The notes under the pieces are model-generated. The model was not told the origin of the DNA. It saw nothing but the letters and a program-made list of their open reading frames with translations, and did not search any database. Source: Ovis canadensis (taxonomy: Eukaryota; Chordata; Mammalia; Artiodactyla; Bovidae). Taken from it: a stretch of DNA of 64,000 nucleotides. Position numbers and translations under genes: made by a program. Shown here piece after piece: positions 47,734 to 58,957 of this stretch. Within the stretch, counting starts at the first letter, position 1. Each line of letters begins with the position of its first letter. Location of the stretch: positions 14,486,501 to 14,550,500 of the forward strand of contig NC_091255.1 in NCBI RefSeq assembly GCF_042477335.2, in the 5' to 3' direction.

Positions 47734-48352
47734 TCAGTCAGTTCAGTCGCTCAGTTGTATTTGACTCTTGTGACCACATGGACTGCAGCATGCCAGGCTT
47801 CCCTGTCCTTCACCAACTCCTGGAGCCTGCTCAAACTCATGTCCATTGAGTCGATGATGCCATCCAACCATCTCATCCTCTGTCGTCCCCTTCTCCTCCT
47901 GCCCTCAATCTTTCCCAGCATCAGGGTCTTTTCCAAGGAGTCAGTTCTTCGCATCAGGTGGCCAAAGTATTGGAGCTTCAGCTTCAGCATCCGTCCTTCC
48001 AATGAATATTGAGGACTGATTTTCTTGAGGATAGACTGGTGCGATCTCCTTGTAAGACTCTCAAGAGTCTTCTTCAGTGCTCAGTTTTCTTTAGAGTCCA
48101 ACTCTCACATCCATACATCACTACTGGAAAAACCATAGCTTTGACTAGATGGACCTTTGTTGGCAAAATAATGTCTCTGCTTTTTAATATGCTATCTAGG
48201 TTTGTCATAGTTTTTTCTTCCAAGGAGCAAGCATCTTTTAATTTCATTGCGGCAGTTACCATCTGCAGTGATTTTGGAGCCCCCAAAATACAGTCTGTCA
48301 CTATTTCCACTGTTTCCCCATCTATTTGTCATGAAATGTTGGGACGGGATGC
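47734..48352 (-). mobile_element. RTE-BovB LINE 3' end, second of two in tandem
   Basis: Starts AGTCAGTTCAGTCGCTCAGT and repeats the same 3' region to TGTTGGGACGGGATGCCA. Less diverged than the first copy. Same orientation, joined head to tail with no spacer. Confidence 0.93.
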
Positions 48353-48393
48353 CACACACCTGCTACTAGGTTATCTGAAGAGCTCATGGACAG

Positions 48394-48793
48394 TTTTTTT
48401 TTTTTTTTTTTTTTGTTAAAGAATAAGCAGTCTGTTTTATTGAGTGCTCGGAGTAGGAATCCATGGGTACTGAGGATCTCTGGGAACTTGTAAATTTCCT
48501 TCTCTGTTCCTTTTTGTCCTGCTTCCATAGCCTCATGAGCAGCTGCTTCTTGTGGAAATAGATCTTGACCTTCTTCCTCTTCTCCTCCAGGGTGGCTGTA
48601 ACTGCCTTGTTCTCCAGCCAGTCTCTGAGCCACGTGCCCTAGGTAGGGAAACTTCTGCATAAGGTTCAGACACATGACTCAGAGAGCAGCAGGACCATCA
48701 TCCACGTTTTTGTCATGGAGTGCTGGGATCCCTCAAATGCCCTGAGGCAGTCCAGAGCAGCCTGGCCTCGTGTCGTCCTGGGGGCAGCATGCC
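48394..48793 (-). pseudogene. RPL13A: RPL13A processed pseudogene, 5'-truncated
   Basis: RPL13A is a component of the large ribosomal subunit. The minus strand begins at GGCATGCTGCC, matching the RGMLPHKTKRGQAALD region (about codon 86 of 203), and continues to the C terminus. The segments KFPYLG, KEIYKFPEIL and STHGFLL match the family. Frameshifts and in-frame stops break the first half. The terminal TGA has become CGA, so the frame reads into the former 3' UTR, where AATAAA (48441-48436) precedes a 21-base A tail (T run at 48394-48414). There are no introns, so this is an L1-mediated retrocopy. Possible flanking duplicates are CTGTCCATGAGC and CTGTCCACAGGC (9 of 12 match). It is non-functional. 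Confidence 0.93.
48436..48441 (-). terminator. Retained poly(A) signal of the RPL13A retrocopy
   Basis: AATAAA on the minus strand, followed within about 25 bases by the 21-base A tail. It shows that the source was a polyadenylated mRNA. Confidence 0.85.
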
Positions 48794-49516
48794 TGTGGAC
48801 AGAGGACACCGGGCTTGCTCAGTGGGGCATGCAAAGACATTGCTGCCCTTGCCAAGCAGGTGGGGTGGTGGCCACAGGTGGCATGCCTGTGGACTCATCT
48901 CATGAACGGAAAACTTGAACACGAGAGGGAAAAGTCCTCATGACTGGCCTCCTGGACAGCTTTATTGAGAAGCTTGGCAGCCTAAGATCCCAGTGTTATT
49001 CACTGCTGATCAAGAATGATGTGTCCTTGGGAATTTCAGACCAGTAAAAATCAAAATGAGGAGGGAGAGATTGGTATAGATTTCGAACTTTTTTTGAGCA
49101 CCCAACTTGAAGAAAAAGCTGAGAATTAATAGTGCCCCCTGCCCTGTACACTATTCCAAACTCATTCTACTGAGAAATTCTTCACATTTACAGTTTTATT
49201 TTTCATTTTTCTAATTACATTTTAACTTAGGTCTTTAAGAAAGAAGTTGGTGCCTCTTACACTTTTCAGAGTGGTCTGAGAAATGCCATATCAATGTATC
49301 TGAGGAAAAAATAGGAAAACAAGATTTTTTACAGTTTTGTTTTTCAATCAATACCTAAAATAGTGACCAGAAGCAAAAATTCACTGGTGCACCCCCAGGC
49401 AGGATTCTAGGCAGTCAGATTCATCTTTCCCCACCTCCTCAAGCTGTGGACCCCACGCTGCCTCTGCAGTCCCCTAGAACAGATAAATATTGTAGGATGA
49501 AATGAGCAGACTTCTG
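48794..49516. other. Unique DNA
   Basis: 48794-48985 is moderately GC-rich with overlapping chance frames. The rest is AT-rich. No gene is recognised. Confidence 0.35.
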
Positions 49517-49519
49517 ATG

Positions 49520-49741
49520 GGTTTCACTGGTGGCTCAGATGGTAAAGAACCTGCCTGCAATGCCTGAGACCTGAGTTTTATCCCAGGGTTGGGAAGATCC
49601 TCTAAAGAAGGGAATGGCTACCCACTCCAGTATTCTTGCCTGGAGAATTCCGTGGACAGAGGAGCCTCTCAGGCAAGAGTCCGTGGGGTCCCAAAGAGTC
49701 AGACATGACTGAAAGACTTTCAATTCACTTCACTTCACTTC
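49520..49741 (+). mobile_element. Bov-tA SINE
   Basis: Head GTTTCACTGGTGGCTCAGAT, body AGAAGGGAATGGCTACCCAC, end GTCAGACATGACTGAAAGAC, and a (CACTT)n tail at 49721-49741. Confidence 0.95.
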
Positions 49742-50625
49742 ATGATGGCAAAGAGCATCAGGAAGAAAATATCCACCCCTCTGGCAAAGAGGACTCTGGA
49801 TTCCTGTGAGCTGTGAGTGTGGAGTTTGCAGTCAGCGGAGAGAAATGACTCGCTCTCCGCTGTGCTGCTCAACCCCCTTTGCCCTTCCCCTCCCAGGGCC
49901 TTTGACAAAGGGATACTGCTGCCCATTCAGCTGACTTCCCTCCTCCCTCCCTTCCACAGCCAACCAGTCACAAATCTGGGGAAGTAACCAGGGAATGGCT
50001 CCATACAGACCAAGCAGAAGTGAAGAGACTAAATTTCTCACTAGGGACCCAGTCCCATCCCTTTGTATCCAAATGAAGTCTGTATGACATGCACATAGGA
50101 GGCAATCTCATCCTTATCCAGATGCCTTAGGAATGATTCCTCCTGAATGAGTTTCTTCTCCCTGTTCCCTCTCACACTCTGGGAAAATCATCTCAGAACA
50201 ATGATGGTTGAGAATTGGAATGGGCCAAGAATTGCCAAGCAATAAATGTCATGTCACAGCAGACATTGACAAAGGTCTCATGTGAGTCTCAGCTGGCATC
50301 TCTGGGATAGAGTTAACACTGATGGGACAGATTTTGCATTAATGATGTAATTTGTTTTCAAAGAACAATTTTACTTATTTAAATCAAAATGAACAAAAAA
50401 GCTCCAATTCACCTATGACACCCAATCCAAACACAAATCTGTTCTCTGTATCTATGAGCTTGCTTTCTTTTGCTAAATAAGTATTTAAAAGAACATGAGT
50501 ATCACCATCCACAATCATGATTATTTTTTAAAAGAGAGACCACTTTAGAGCAAAAACAAGAAACAGGACATACCCTCTCCACACTGCTTTTATTTTTCAT
50601 ATTTTTTTCACTGCACCTCTCCAAA
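49742..50625. other. Unique DNA
   Basis: No gene or repeat recognised. The minus frames 49735-50041 lack known domains. Confidence 0.35.
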
Positions 50626-53600
50626 TCAGCTCAGGTCAGTTCAGTCGCGCTGTCGTGTCCTACTCTTTGTGACCCCATGGACTGCAGCACGCCAGACTTC
50701 TTGGTTCATCACCAACTCCTGGAGCTTGCTCAAACTCATGTCCATCAAGTCGCTGATGCCATCCAACCATCTCATCCTCTGTCAACCCCTTCTCCTCCTG
50801 CCTTCAACCTTGCCCAGCATCAGAGTCTTTTTCAGTGAGTCAGTTCTTCCCATCAGGTGGCCAAAGTATCAGAGTTTCAGTTTCAGCATCAGTCCTTCCA
50901 ATGAATATTTAGGACTGAGTTGCTTTAAGATTGACTGGTTTGATCTCCTTGCAGTCCAAGGGACTCTCAAGAGTCTTCTCCAATACCACAGTTCAAAAGC
51001 ATCAATTTTACACCTCTCAGCTTTCTTTATGGTCCAACTCTCTCATCCATACACGACTACTGGAAAAATCATGGCTTTGACTAGACTGATCTTTGTCAGC
51101 AAAGTAATATCTCTGCTTTTAATATGCCATCTAGGTTTGTCATAGCTTTTTCCCAAGGAGCAAGTGTCTTAATTTCATGGCTGCAGTCACCATCTGCAGT
51201 GATTTTGGAGCCCAAGAAAAGAAAGGCCTGTCACTTTTTCCATTGTTTTCCCATCTATTTGCCATGAAGTGATGGGACTGGATGCCATGATCTTCGTTTC
51301 TTGAATGTTGAGTTTTAAGCCAGCTTTTTCACTCTCCTCTTTTACTTTCATCAAGAGGCTCTTTATTTCCTCTTCACTTTCTGCCATAAGGTTTGTGTCA
51401 TCTGCATATCTAAGGTTATTGATATTTCACCTGACAATCTTGATTCCAGCTTTTGCTTCATCCAGCCTGGCATTTTGCATGATGTACTCTGCATATAAGT
51501 TAAGTAAGCAAGGTGATAACAAACAGCTTTGATGTACTCCTTTCCCAATTTGGAACCAGTCTGTTGCTCCATGTCCAGTTCTGTTGTTTTTTGACCTGCA
51601 TACAGATTTCTCGGGAGGCATGTAAGGGGGTTTGGTATTCCCATCTCTTTAAGAATTTTCCACAATTCTTTGTGATCTACCCAGTCAAAGGCTTAGTCAA
51701 TGAAGCAGAATTAGGTGTTTTTCTGGAATTCTTTTAATTTTTCTATGATTCTGCAGATGTTGGCAATTTGATCTCTGGTTTCTCTGCCCTTTCTAAATCC
51801 TGCTTGCACTTCTGGAAGTTCATGGTTCATGTACTATTGAAGCCTAGTTGGAGAATTTTGATCATGACCTTGCTAGCATGTGAAATAAGTGTAATTGTGC
51901 AGTAGTTTGAGCATTCTTTAGCATTGCCTGTCTTTGGCATTGGAATGAAAACTAACCTTTTCCAGTCCTGTGGCCACTGCTGAGTTTTCCAAATTTGCTG
52001 GCATATTGAGTGCAGCATATTAAGAGCATGGTCTTATAGGATTTGAAATGCCTCAGCTGGAATTCAATCACCTCCACTAGCTTTGTTCGTAATGATGCTT
52101 CCTAAGGCCCACTTGACTTCACAATCCAGGATATCTGGCCCTTGATGAGTGATCACACTATCATGATTATCTGGACCATTAAGATCTCTTTTGTATATTT
52201 CTTCTATGTATTCTTGCCACCTTTCTGAGTATCTTCTGCTTCTGTTAAGTCCATATCATTTCTCTCCTTTGTTGTGTTCATCTTTGTATGAAATGTCCCT
52301 TGGTATCTCTAATTTTCTTCAAGAGATTTCTAGTCTTTCCTATTCTATTGTTTCCTCTATTTCTTTGCATTGATCACTGAGGAAGGCTTTCTTATTGCTC
52401 CTTGCTATTCTTTGGAACTCTGCATCCAGATGGATATATCTTTCTTTTTCTTCTTTGCCTTTTACTACTCTTCTTTTCTCAGCTATTTATAAGGTGTCCT
52501 CAGACAACAATCAAGATAGTCTTGATCACAACATCTTGTGCAATGTCCCAAATTGCCATCCATAGTACTCTATCAGAACTAATCCCTTCAATTTGTTTGT
52601 CATTTCCACTGTATAAGATATTTGATTTAGGTCATACCTGAATGGTCTAGTGGTTTTCTCTACTTTCCTCAGTATAAGTCTGAATTTTGCAATAAGGAGT
52701 TCATGATCCGAGTCACAGTCAGCTCCCAGTCTTGTTTTAGTTGTCTGTATAGAGCTTCTCAATCTTTGACTGCAAAGAATATAATTAGTCTGATTTCAGT
52801 ATGGACGATCTGGTAATGTACATGTGTAGTCATTTCTTTTGTTTTTGGAAGAGGGATTTTTCTGTGACGAGTGTGTTCTTTTGGCAAAACTCTGTTGGCC
52901 TTTGCCCTGCTTCATTTTGTCCTCCACGGCCAAACTTGCCTGTTACTCTAGGTATCTCTTGACTTCCTACTTTTGCTTTCCAGTCCCCTATGATGAAAAG
53001 GACATCTTTTTTTTTTTTTTTGGTGTTAGTTCTAGAAGGTCTTGTAGGTCTTCACGGAACCATTCAAATTCAGCTTCTTTGGCATTAGTGGTTAGGGCAT
53101 AGACTTAGATTACTGATATTGAATAGTTTGCCCAGAAAATGAACATAGGTCATTCTGTTGTTTTTGAGATTGAATCCAAGCTCTACATTTCGGACTCTTG
53201 GTTGACTATGAGGGCTACTCCATTTCTTCTGAGGGATTCTTGCCCACAGTAGTAGGTATAATGGTCATCTCAGTTAAATTCCCCCATTCCAGTTCCATTT
53301 TAGTTCACTGTTTCCAAAAATGTCAGTGTTCACTCTTGCCATCTCCGGTTTGACCACTTCCAATTTACATTGATTCATGAACTTAACATTCCAGGTTCTT
53401 ATGCCATATTCTTCTTTACAGCACCAGACTTTATTTTACCACCAGCCACGTCCACAGCTGTGTGTTTTCACTTTGGCTCAGCTTCTTCATTCTTTCTGGA
53501 GCTATTTCTCCCCTCTTCTCCAGTAGCATATTGGGCACCTACCATCCTGGGGAGTTCATCTTTCAGTGTCATATCTTTTTGCCTTTTCATGGGGTTCTCA

Positions 53601-53750
53601 AGGCAAGAATAATGAAGTGGTTTACTATTCCCTTCTCCACGTTTTATCAGAACTCTCCACCATGATCCATCAGTCTTGGGTGGCCCTACATGGTATGGCT
53701 CATAGTTTCATTGAGTCAGACAAGGCTGTGATCCATGTGATCAGTTTGGT
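50626..53750 (-). mobile_element. RTE-BovB LINE, nearly full length
   Basis: About 3.1 kb, close to the usual 3.2 kb of BovB. Order on the minus strand: AP endonuclease region (about 53400-52500), RT (about 52150-51190), 3' region ending at about 50626. Recognisable pieces are KTGNAKECSNYCTITLISHA, KILKEMGIPNPLTCLPRNLY, AESEEEIKSLLMKVKEESEK. Frameshifts and stops break it into short frames and the YADD region is out of frame, so it is inactive. A T run at 53008-53023 is a post-insertion expansion within the endonuclease region. Confidence 0.96.
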
Positions 53751-53761
53751 TATTTATTGTA

Positions 53762-53945
53762 GACCATCCTGAGTTTCCTGCTCAGGCTCTCACAAGGCTG
53801 CCATCAGGATATCAGTGGGTTGTATTCCTTTCTGGACCTTGGGATCCTCTTCCAAGCTCATGGGGCTGTCAGCAGAATTCAGTTCCTTGTAGCTGTAGGG
53901 CTGAGGGCCCCTCTTTCTTTCTGGTTGTCACTGGGGTCCTCTCTT
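53762..53945 (+). repeat. Ancient mammalian interspersed repeat (family unassigned), internal piece
   Basis: CAGGCTCTCACAAGGCTGCC, then GGGGCTGTCAGCAGAATTCA, GTTCCTTGTAGCTGTAGGGC. It corresponds to the middle of the repeat seen at 26090 and 59636, and directly abuts the BovB 5' end. Confidence 0.6.
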
Positions 53946-54767
53946 TAGCCTTCTCACATTGGAAACCACCAAATCTATATTAACCCAAGAGTCAGATATG
54001 TGAGTTACGATGTCAAATCCTATAAAAAAATAATGGAGAACACAAATCCTTTGATGTATGTTGGTATTATTGCTAATATCATGAGGTTCTTTCATGAGGC
54101 CAAGCTGTTGTTTATGTCTGAAGATTTCTTGATTATTTGAGAGACAGCATGAGGAAATCAGCATACCCAGATATAAAAACCTTGCTGAGAGAATCTCTAA
54201 TCTTGACACACCTCCATAAACCACCCCACCTTCACCTTTAAAAGAAGAGTCTGTTCTACAGAATATTGTATGAAAAGAAATAGTAAGTCTGAAAGCATTT
54301 AATAACTATAAAGTGATCTGTAGCTGTGCGATTTTGTCAGTATCTCTAAGATTTATAGTTTAATCAGAACCCCATCAAGACTGTGTTAATCTGCTGGCAA
54401 TGTCTGATGCAATATCAAAATATGTTCTATGTAGCATACTACAGTGTATTACGTATATGTTAGTGCCTGGCACAAAATAGGCATTCTATTATTTTCTGTT
54501 CCCTTTACCCACTGAAAGTACGTGCTTTGACTCTAGCTAACACCAAACATTCTGCAGAATAAGTGATAGTCAAGCTGCAATCATGCTTCTATGATCCTTG
54601 TCAAATTTTCTTTGATAAACAAATGGAGAGAAAATCAGAATATTATGTTACGAAAACTTTCATCCTACTCATACATCAGCTTTTTCACCTCACTTCTTTC
54701 TCTCTCTCTTTGCGCCCTCTACTGACTGCAAGTTTGTATTGATTTAGCAAATTGAACTGATTTGCAC
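53946..54767. other. AT-rich unique DNA
   Basis: No gene or young repeat recognised. Confidence 0.4.
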
Positions 54768-55099
54768 AAAGTGAAAGTGAAAGTTGCTCAGTCGTGTCCA
54801 ACTCTTTGAGACCTCATGCACTATACAGTCCATGGAATTCTCCAGGCCAGAATGTTGGAGTGGGTAGCTGTTCCCTTCTCCAGGGGATCTTCCCAACCCA
54901 GGGATCGAACACAGGTCTTCCACATTGCAAGCAGATTCTTTACTCAGGTTTCCCGCATTGCAGGCGGATTCTTTACCCGTTGAGCCACAAGAGAGGCCCA
55001 AGAATCCCTTCACCAGGGGATCTTCCCGAACCAGGAACTGAACCAGGGTCTGCTGCATTGCATACGGATTCTTTACCAATTGAGCTATCAGGGAAGCCC
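54768..55099 (-). mobile_element. Bov-tA SINE with tripled tRNA-like head
   Basis: The 3' BovA body (54775-54900) is normal. The tRNA-related head then appears as three partial copies, each with a version of GCATTGCAGGCGGATTCTTTA (about 54925, 54955 and 55055). The SINE is about 330 rather than 210 bases. Confidence 0.9.
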
Positions 55100-55996
55100 C
55101 ATTTTGAACAAAAAGATTACAATTCTCCATCCTGGGACTGTGACCAATATGTATGCTACTTTTCTCACAAAAAATAGGATCAGGCTGCATATGTTTTAAA
55201 AAATTTGCTTTTAGCACTGACTGTGTACGGCAAACAGCTTTCCACGTCAATAAATGTATCATCGTAATGGCTACATGGTGTTGCATTGCAAGGATGTCCC
55301 ATCCTTATGAGAGCACTTTGAGTCTGCCTCAGCTTTTCTCATTGCTATTTTTTTAAAGTTTCCTTTTATGCCTCATGTTCTCCATGAAGATATGTTAGAA
55401 ACTAGAGCCAAAATTGATAACACTCCATAATTAACCCTGGAATCTAAAACAGATACATCAGTACTAAGAATCCCAATACACAGTACTGCCGAATATTTCT
55501 CCTGTCAGTTCCCGTTCCTGGCACTCATCTTTTCCTACTAAATTGCACCAAAATATGTCATAAACAAAGAGCAAACATTTTAAAAGACTTAAAATCTTGT
55601 TTGCAATAGGACCCAAGAAGGTAGTTCATCTCCAAAATGAGGATTGATTATCATGAATAAGGAAATAATTGAGGTCTGGAAAGATTGAGTGAAAATTAGA
55701 AATGTCTTTGCCGGGTTCACCCTCTGCCGAAGGAATGAATGCCCTAAATTATACTGAAAAAAAATCAAATAATGAAGCTGAAAAAAAAAAAACAAAACCA
55801 ACAACTTAAGAGCTCTCTCAAGACTCACAGGAAAACAAATAATTGAAAATAATAAGAATCCAACAGATGTAATTATGCAAAATAGGAATTCCAGAGCAGG
55901 AAATGAAACCAGAAGAACACAATTAACAATTAAATGACAGAAGACATTTTTGAGTTAAAGAAATATTTGTTTGAAGCTTTCAAAAGTTCCACTAAG
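55100..55996. other. AT-rich unique DNA
   Basis: I see nothing coding. A runs at 55759-55766 and 55781-55793. Confidence 0.35.
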
Positions 55997-55997
55997 A

Positions 55998-56335
55998 CGT
56001 CCTTGGTGGCTCAGTGGATAAGAATTCATGTGCCCGAGCAGGAGACACAGGTTCCATCCCTGCTCCAGGAAGATTCACGTGCTGGGGAATAACTGAGCCC
56101 ATGCGCCACGACTTCTGAGGCCACGTTCTGGAGCCCAGGAGCTGCAGCGACTGTACCTGTGTGCTGCAGCTACGGCAACCTGCCCGCCTAGAGCCTGTGC
56201 TCGGCAACAGGAGAAGCCACTGCTTGAAAAGCCCGCGACCCCAACGAAGAGCAGCCCCCACTCACCACAGCTAGAGAAAGCCCGCATGCAGCAACAAAGA
56301 CCCAGGGCAACCAAAGTAAAAACAAGCTTTTAAAA
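55998..56335 (+). mobile_element. CHR-type SINE, full length
   Basis: ACGTCCTTGGTGGCTCAGTG head, CAGGTTCCATCCCTGCTCCA, GGAGCCCAGGAGCTGCAGCG, GAGAAGCCACTGCTTGAAAA, AGCCCCCACTCACCACAGCT, and the A-rich end. About 340 bases, one of the longest CHR copies here. Minus frames over it are shadows. Confidence 0.88.
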
Positions 56336-56705
56336 AGGCTCACTAAAAACAAATGAAACACATGCCTAGGTATACTCAGGCAAAATTCTTGAATATAAAA
56401 GACAAACCAAGCTTTTTGCATGAACTGAAGCTTTTAAAACACGGAAAATCATGCATTCCAGAGAAGAACACAAATCAAGCTGTTCTTCCTAAAGCTAAAT
56501 GCCAATCATCAATCTTTACAGAACTTTGAGGATGGGTCAAAATTAAGAATTCAAGAATAGTAAAGACATAGCTTAAAAGAGCTAAAACTGAACAATAAAA
56601 GCATGGTTTTGAAGCATTCTGCAAAGGTAAAAATATAATTCTTTAAGGAAAGGATTGATGTTGTAAACACAACAGTAATAGCTTAGTGAAAGGTAGCATA
56701 AAACC
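56336..56705. other. AT-rich unique DNA
   Basis: Nothing recognised. Confidence 0.35.
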
Positions 56706-57186
56706 ACTATATTTTTTTTTTCTTTGGAGGGATGAGATTAATATTTTATATTGAAGTATAGTTGATGCACGATACTATGTAAGTCACAGATCTACACAAC
56801 ACTGATTCACAATCTTAAAGCCTATACTCCCTGTTTAGTTATAAAACATTGCCTGCGTCCCACATGCTGTCCGATATGCCTTTGTAGTCTATTTTATACC
56901 TAATAGTTTGAACCTCTCCATCGCCCTCCCCACTTTTCTCCCTAAACTGGTAACCGCTAGTTTGTTCTCTGCATCTGTAAATCTGCTTCTTTCTCATTAT
57001 AGTCATTAGCTTGTTCTACTTTAGATTCCACATATAAGTGATCGCGTACAGTAGTCAGTCTCTCTCTGACTTATTTCACTTAGCATAATGCCCTCCAAGT
57101 CCATCCATATTGCTGCAAATAGCAACATTTCCTTCTTTTTATGATCAAGTAGCATTTCATTGCATATATAAACCACTTCTTCTTCC
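56706..57186 (-). mobile_element. L1 LINE 3' end, outer part of nested structure
   Basis: T run (tail) at 56711-56721, TTGAAGTATAGTTGATGCAC, CATTGCCTGCGTCCCACATG, CTTAGCATAATGCCCTCCAA, GTCCATCCATATTGCTGCAA. It stops at about 57186, where the UBE2F retrocopy begins, and resumes at about 58958. Confidence 0.9.
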
Positions 57187-58957
57187 TTTTTTAAGAGACA
57201 AAAATCTTTTACTGTCAAGCACCATGCATCACCTGGAAACCACGCATTATGAGGAGGTTGAGGCTGAGGTTCAGGGAATCAGAATCCAGCACCTAAAAAT
57301 ACATCAGACAAGTGAGTCCTGCCAGGCGGAGAGGAGATCTTGTAGGACTCACAGGGGTATCAGTGGAGGGGTAGCGCATCCCTTGATGTGAACTGCCGGG
57401 AGACTTCATTACATGCCAGGCCACCCACAGCCACTGCCAGACCTCTCTGCTGGCTCCTGGCCTCCAATCACCATCGGTCCCAGTGTGTGGTGCCCAGGGC
57501 CTGCCGTGGTCTGTTCTCCAGCACCAGGAACTCTTGGGACATGGATTGCTGTGCTGTGGGCAGTCGCTCAGTCGTGTCTGACTCTTTGAGACCCCATGGA
57601 TTGTAGCCTGCCAGGCTCCTCTGGACATGGGGTGTCTCCAGGCAAGAATACTGGAGAGGGTCGCCATGCCCTCCTCCAAGGGATCTTCTCAACCTACGGA
57701 TCAAACCTGGGTCTCCAGCATGGCAGGCCGGCTCTTCACCCTCGGAGCCACAAAGGAAGCCCTGGGACATGGACTATTTCTTCCAAATTCAATAAAATAC
57801 ACATTGAAGTAAGAGCTCTACAGTGAATGGCTCTGTACTCTGGGAAGCTTCACCGCATCTAAGTAGGGGCGACGTTTGCGGGAGCAGCTACGAGAATTTG
57901 CCTCTGATCACAGTCTGTAGTGGGGTTCTGAGCACCAATCTGTGACTGCGCTGAGCACATCCTTAGCAACACCCGTGCAAGGACTAACTCTGAGAGGGGG
58001 AAAAGCAAACTCAAGCCTCAATGCTGAGATCATTACAACCTTTCGAGAATGTCATCAACAGTCCATGCAGTATAATTTCAAAAAATAAGCATCTTGAGCA
58101 GATAACTCTTTTAGAACCCCAAATGTATTTTCTGGATATATTTATGTGGGGCTCTCTGTCTGCAATGGGTGGTCTGGAAAAGGGTCTTCCTCGGAACAAC
58201 ATGGTCACAGGACTCAGATGGCCCAGTGGGACTGAGGGGAGCTGAGGACTCGGGAGGAGGCCCCCTTCTGGTTTCAGTTGGAGACCAACTTCTAAGGCAC
58301 AGTCCAGGGCCTGCAGTCCTCTCCCCGTATCTTCTGGTGTAATGCTTAATGTAGTCTTCCCCTTTATTCCAGAAGACCTCATTGTCCCCTAAATGATGTT
58401 CTACAGCTTCTATATCCAGTGGATCACCAAAATTCAAAGGATCCGTAAATAAAGAGTTTAGTCCCCACACAACATCCTTCAGCGTGCTTGTGGGGGCCCA
58501 GTCAGTGCCCTGAGATGTATCTCGCCGTTTTCTGTGGAGTTGGTGTGCCAGACCTGGGTCAAACAGTTCACTTTGGGAGGCACCGTGTTGTATGCATCGA
58601 AAACTTCAGCTTCAAACTGAAATTTTCCATCCTGTTAGTAACCCTTATCTGGGGTGACAGCTGAAAGCAATGAAGCTCACGTGGGTCGGAAAAATGCACT
58701 TTACACCTGTAAGGTAAATTAGCTTCAGGTTCTGCAACCTCTTTAACAAACAGCCTGTCTGTCACAGAAACCTGCTGAGTGGAGTCAGAGGCTGTGGCTG
58801 ACACCCAGGACCTTTGAGACTGTCCTCACGCCTCAGTTTGCTTGCCAGCGTCAGCATCACTGCTATATTTATCCTGGGTCCCCGGAGACAGGCAAGGCAG
58901 GCCAGTGCCCAGCACCGTGGTGGGCAGGCGATGTCGAGATTCAGCCCCTCACCTGAG
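57187..58957 (-). pseudogene. UBE2F: UBE2F processed pseudogene (NEDD8-conjugating enzyme E2), SINE-interrupted
   Basis: UBE2F is a NEDD8-specific E2. Minus-strand translation from an ATG at 58855-58857 follows UBE2F: MLTLASKL, then [23 protein letters not shown], then in another frame KFQFEAEV and [22 protein letters not shown], ending YIKHYTR. It is intronless and ends in a short A tail (six T on the plus strand at 57187-57192). Diverged target duplicates flank it (57173-57186 and about 58958-58974). Lesions include frameshifts near the start of the UBC fold, an in-frame TAA where a tyrosine codon is expected, a deletion of about ten codons around the catalytic cysteine segment, and loss of the normal stop codon. 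About 100 bases of 5' UTR and a long 3' UTR are present. A Bov-tA SINE occupies 57546-57762 in the 3' UTR. It cannot encode an active E2. Confidence 0.93.
57546..57762 (-). mobile_element. Bov-tA SINE within the UBE2F retrocopy
   Basis: Normal Bov-tA. Perfect 11-base duplicates TGGGACATGGA are at 57535-57545 and 57763-57773. Confidence 0.96.

Noticed and set aside
50669-51145. 158-codon plus-strand frame; similar frames recur at 4352, 38446 and 47755
   Set aside because: All are the same antisense reading of the BovB 3' region, repeated because the element is repeated.
54744-55286. 180-codon minus-strand frame, the longest in the window
   Set aside because: It runs through a Bov-tA SINE with a tripled head and has no domain.
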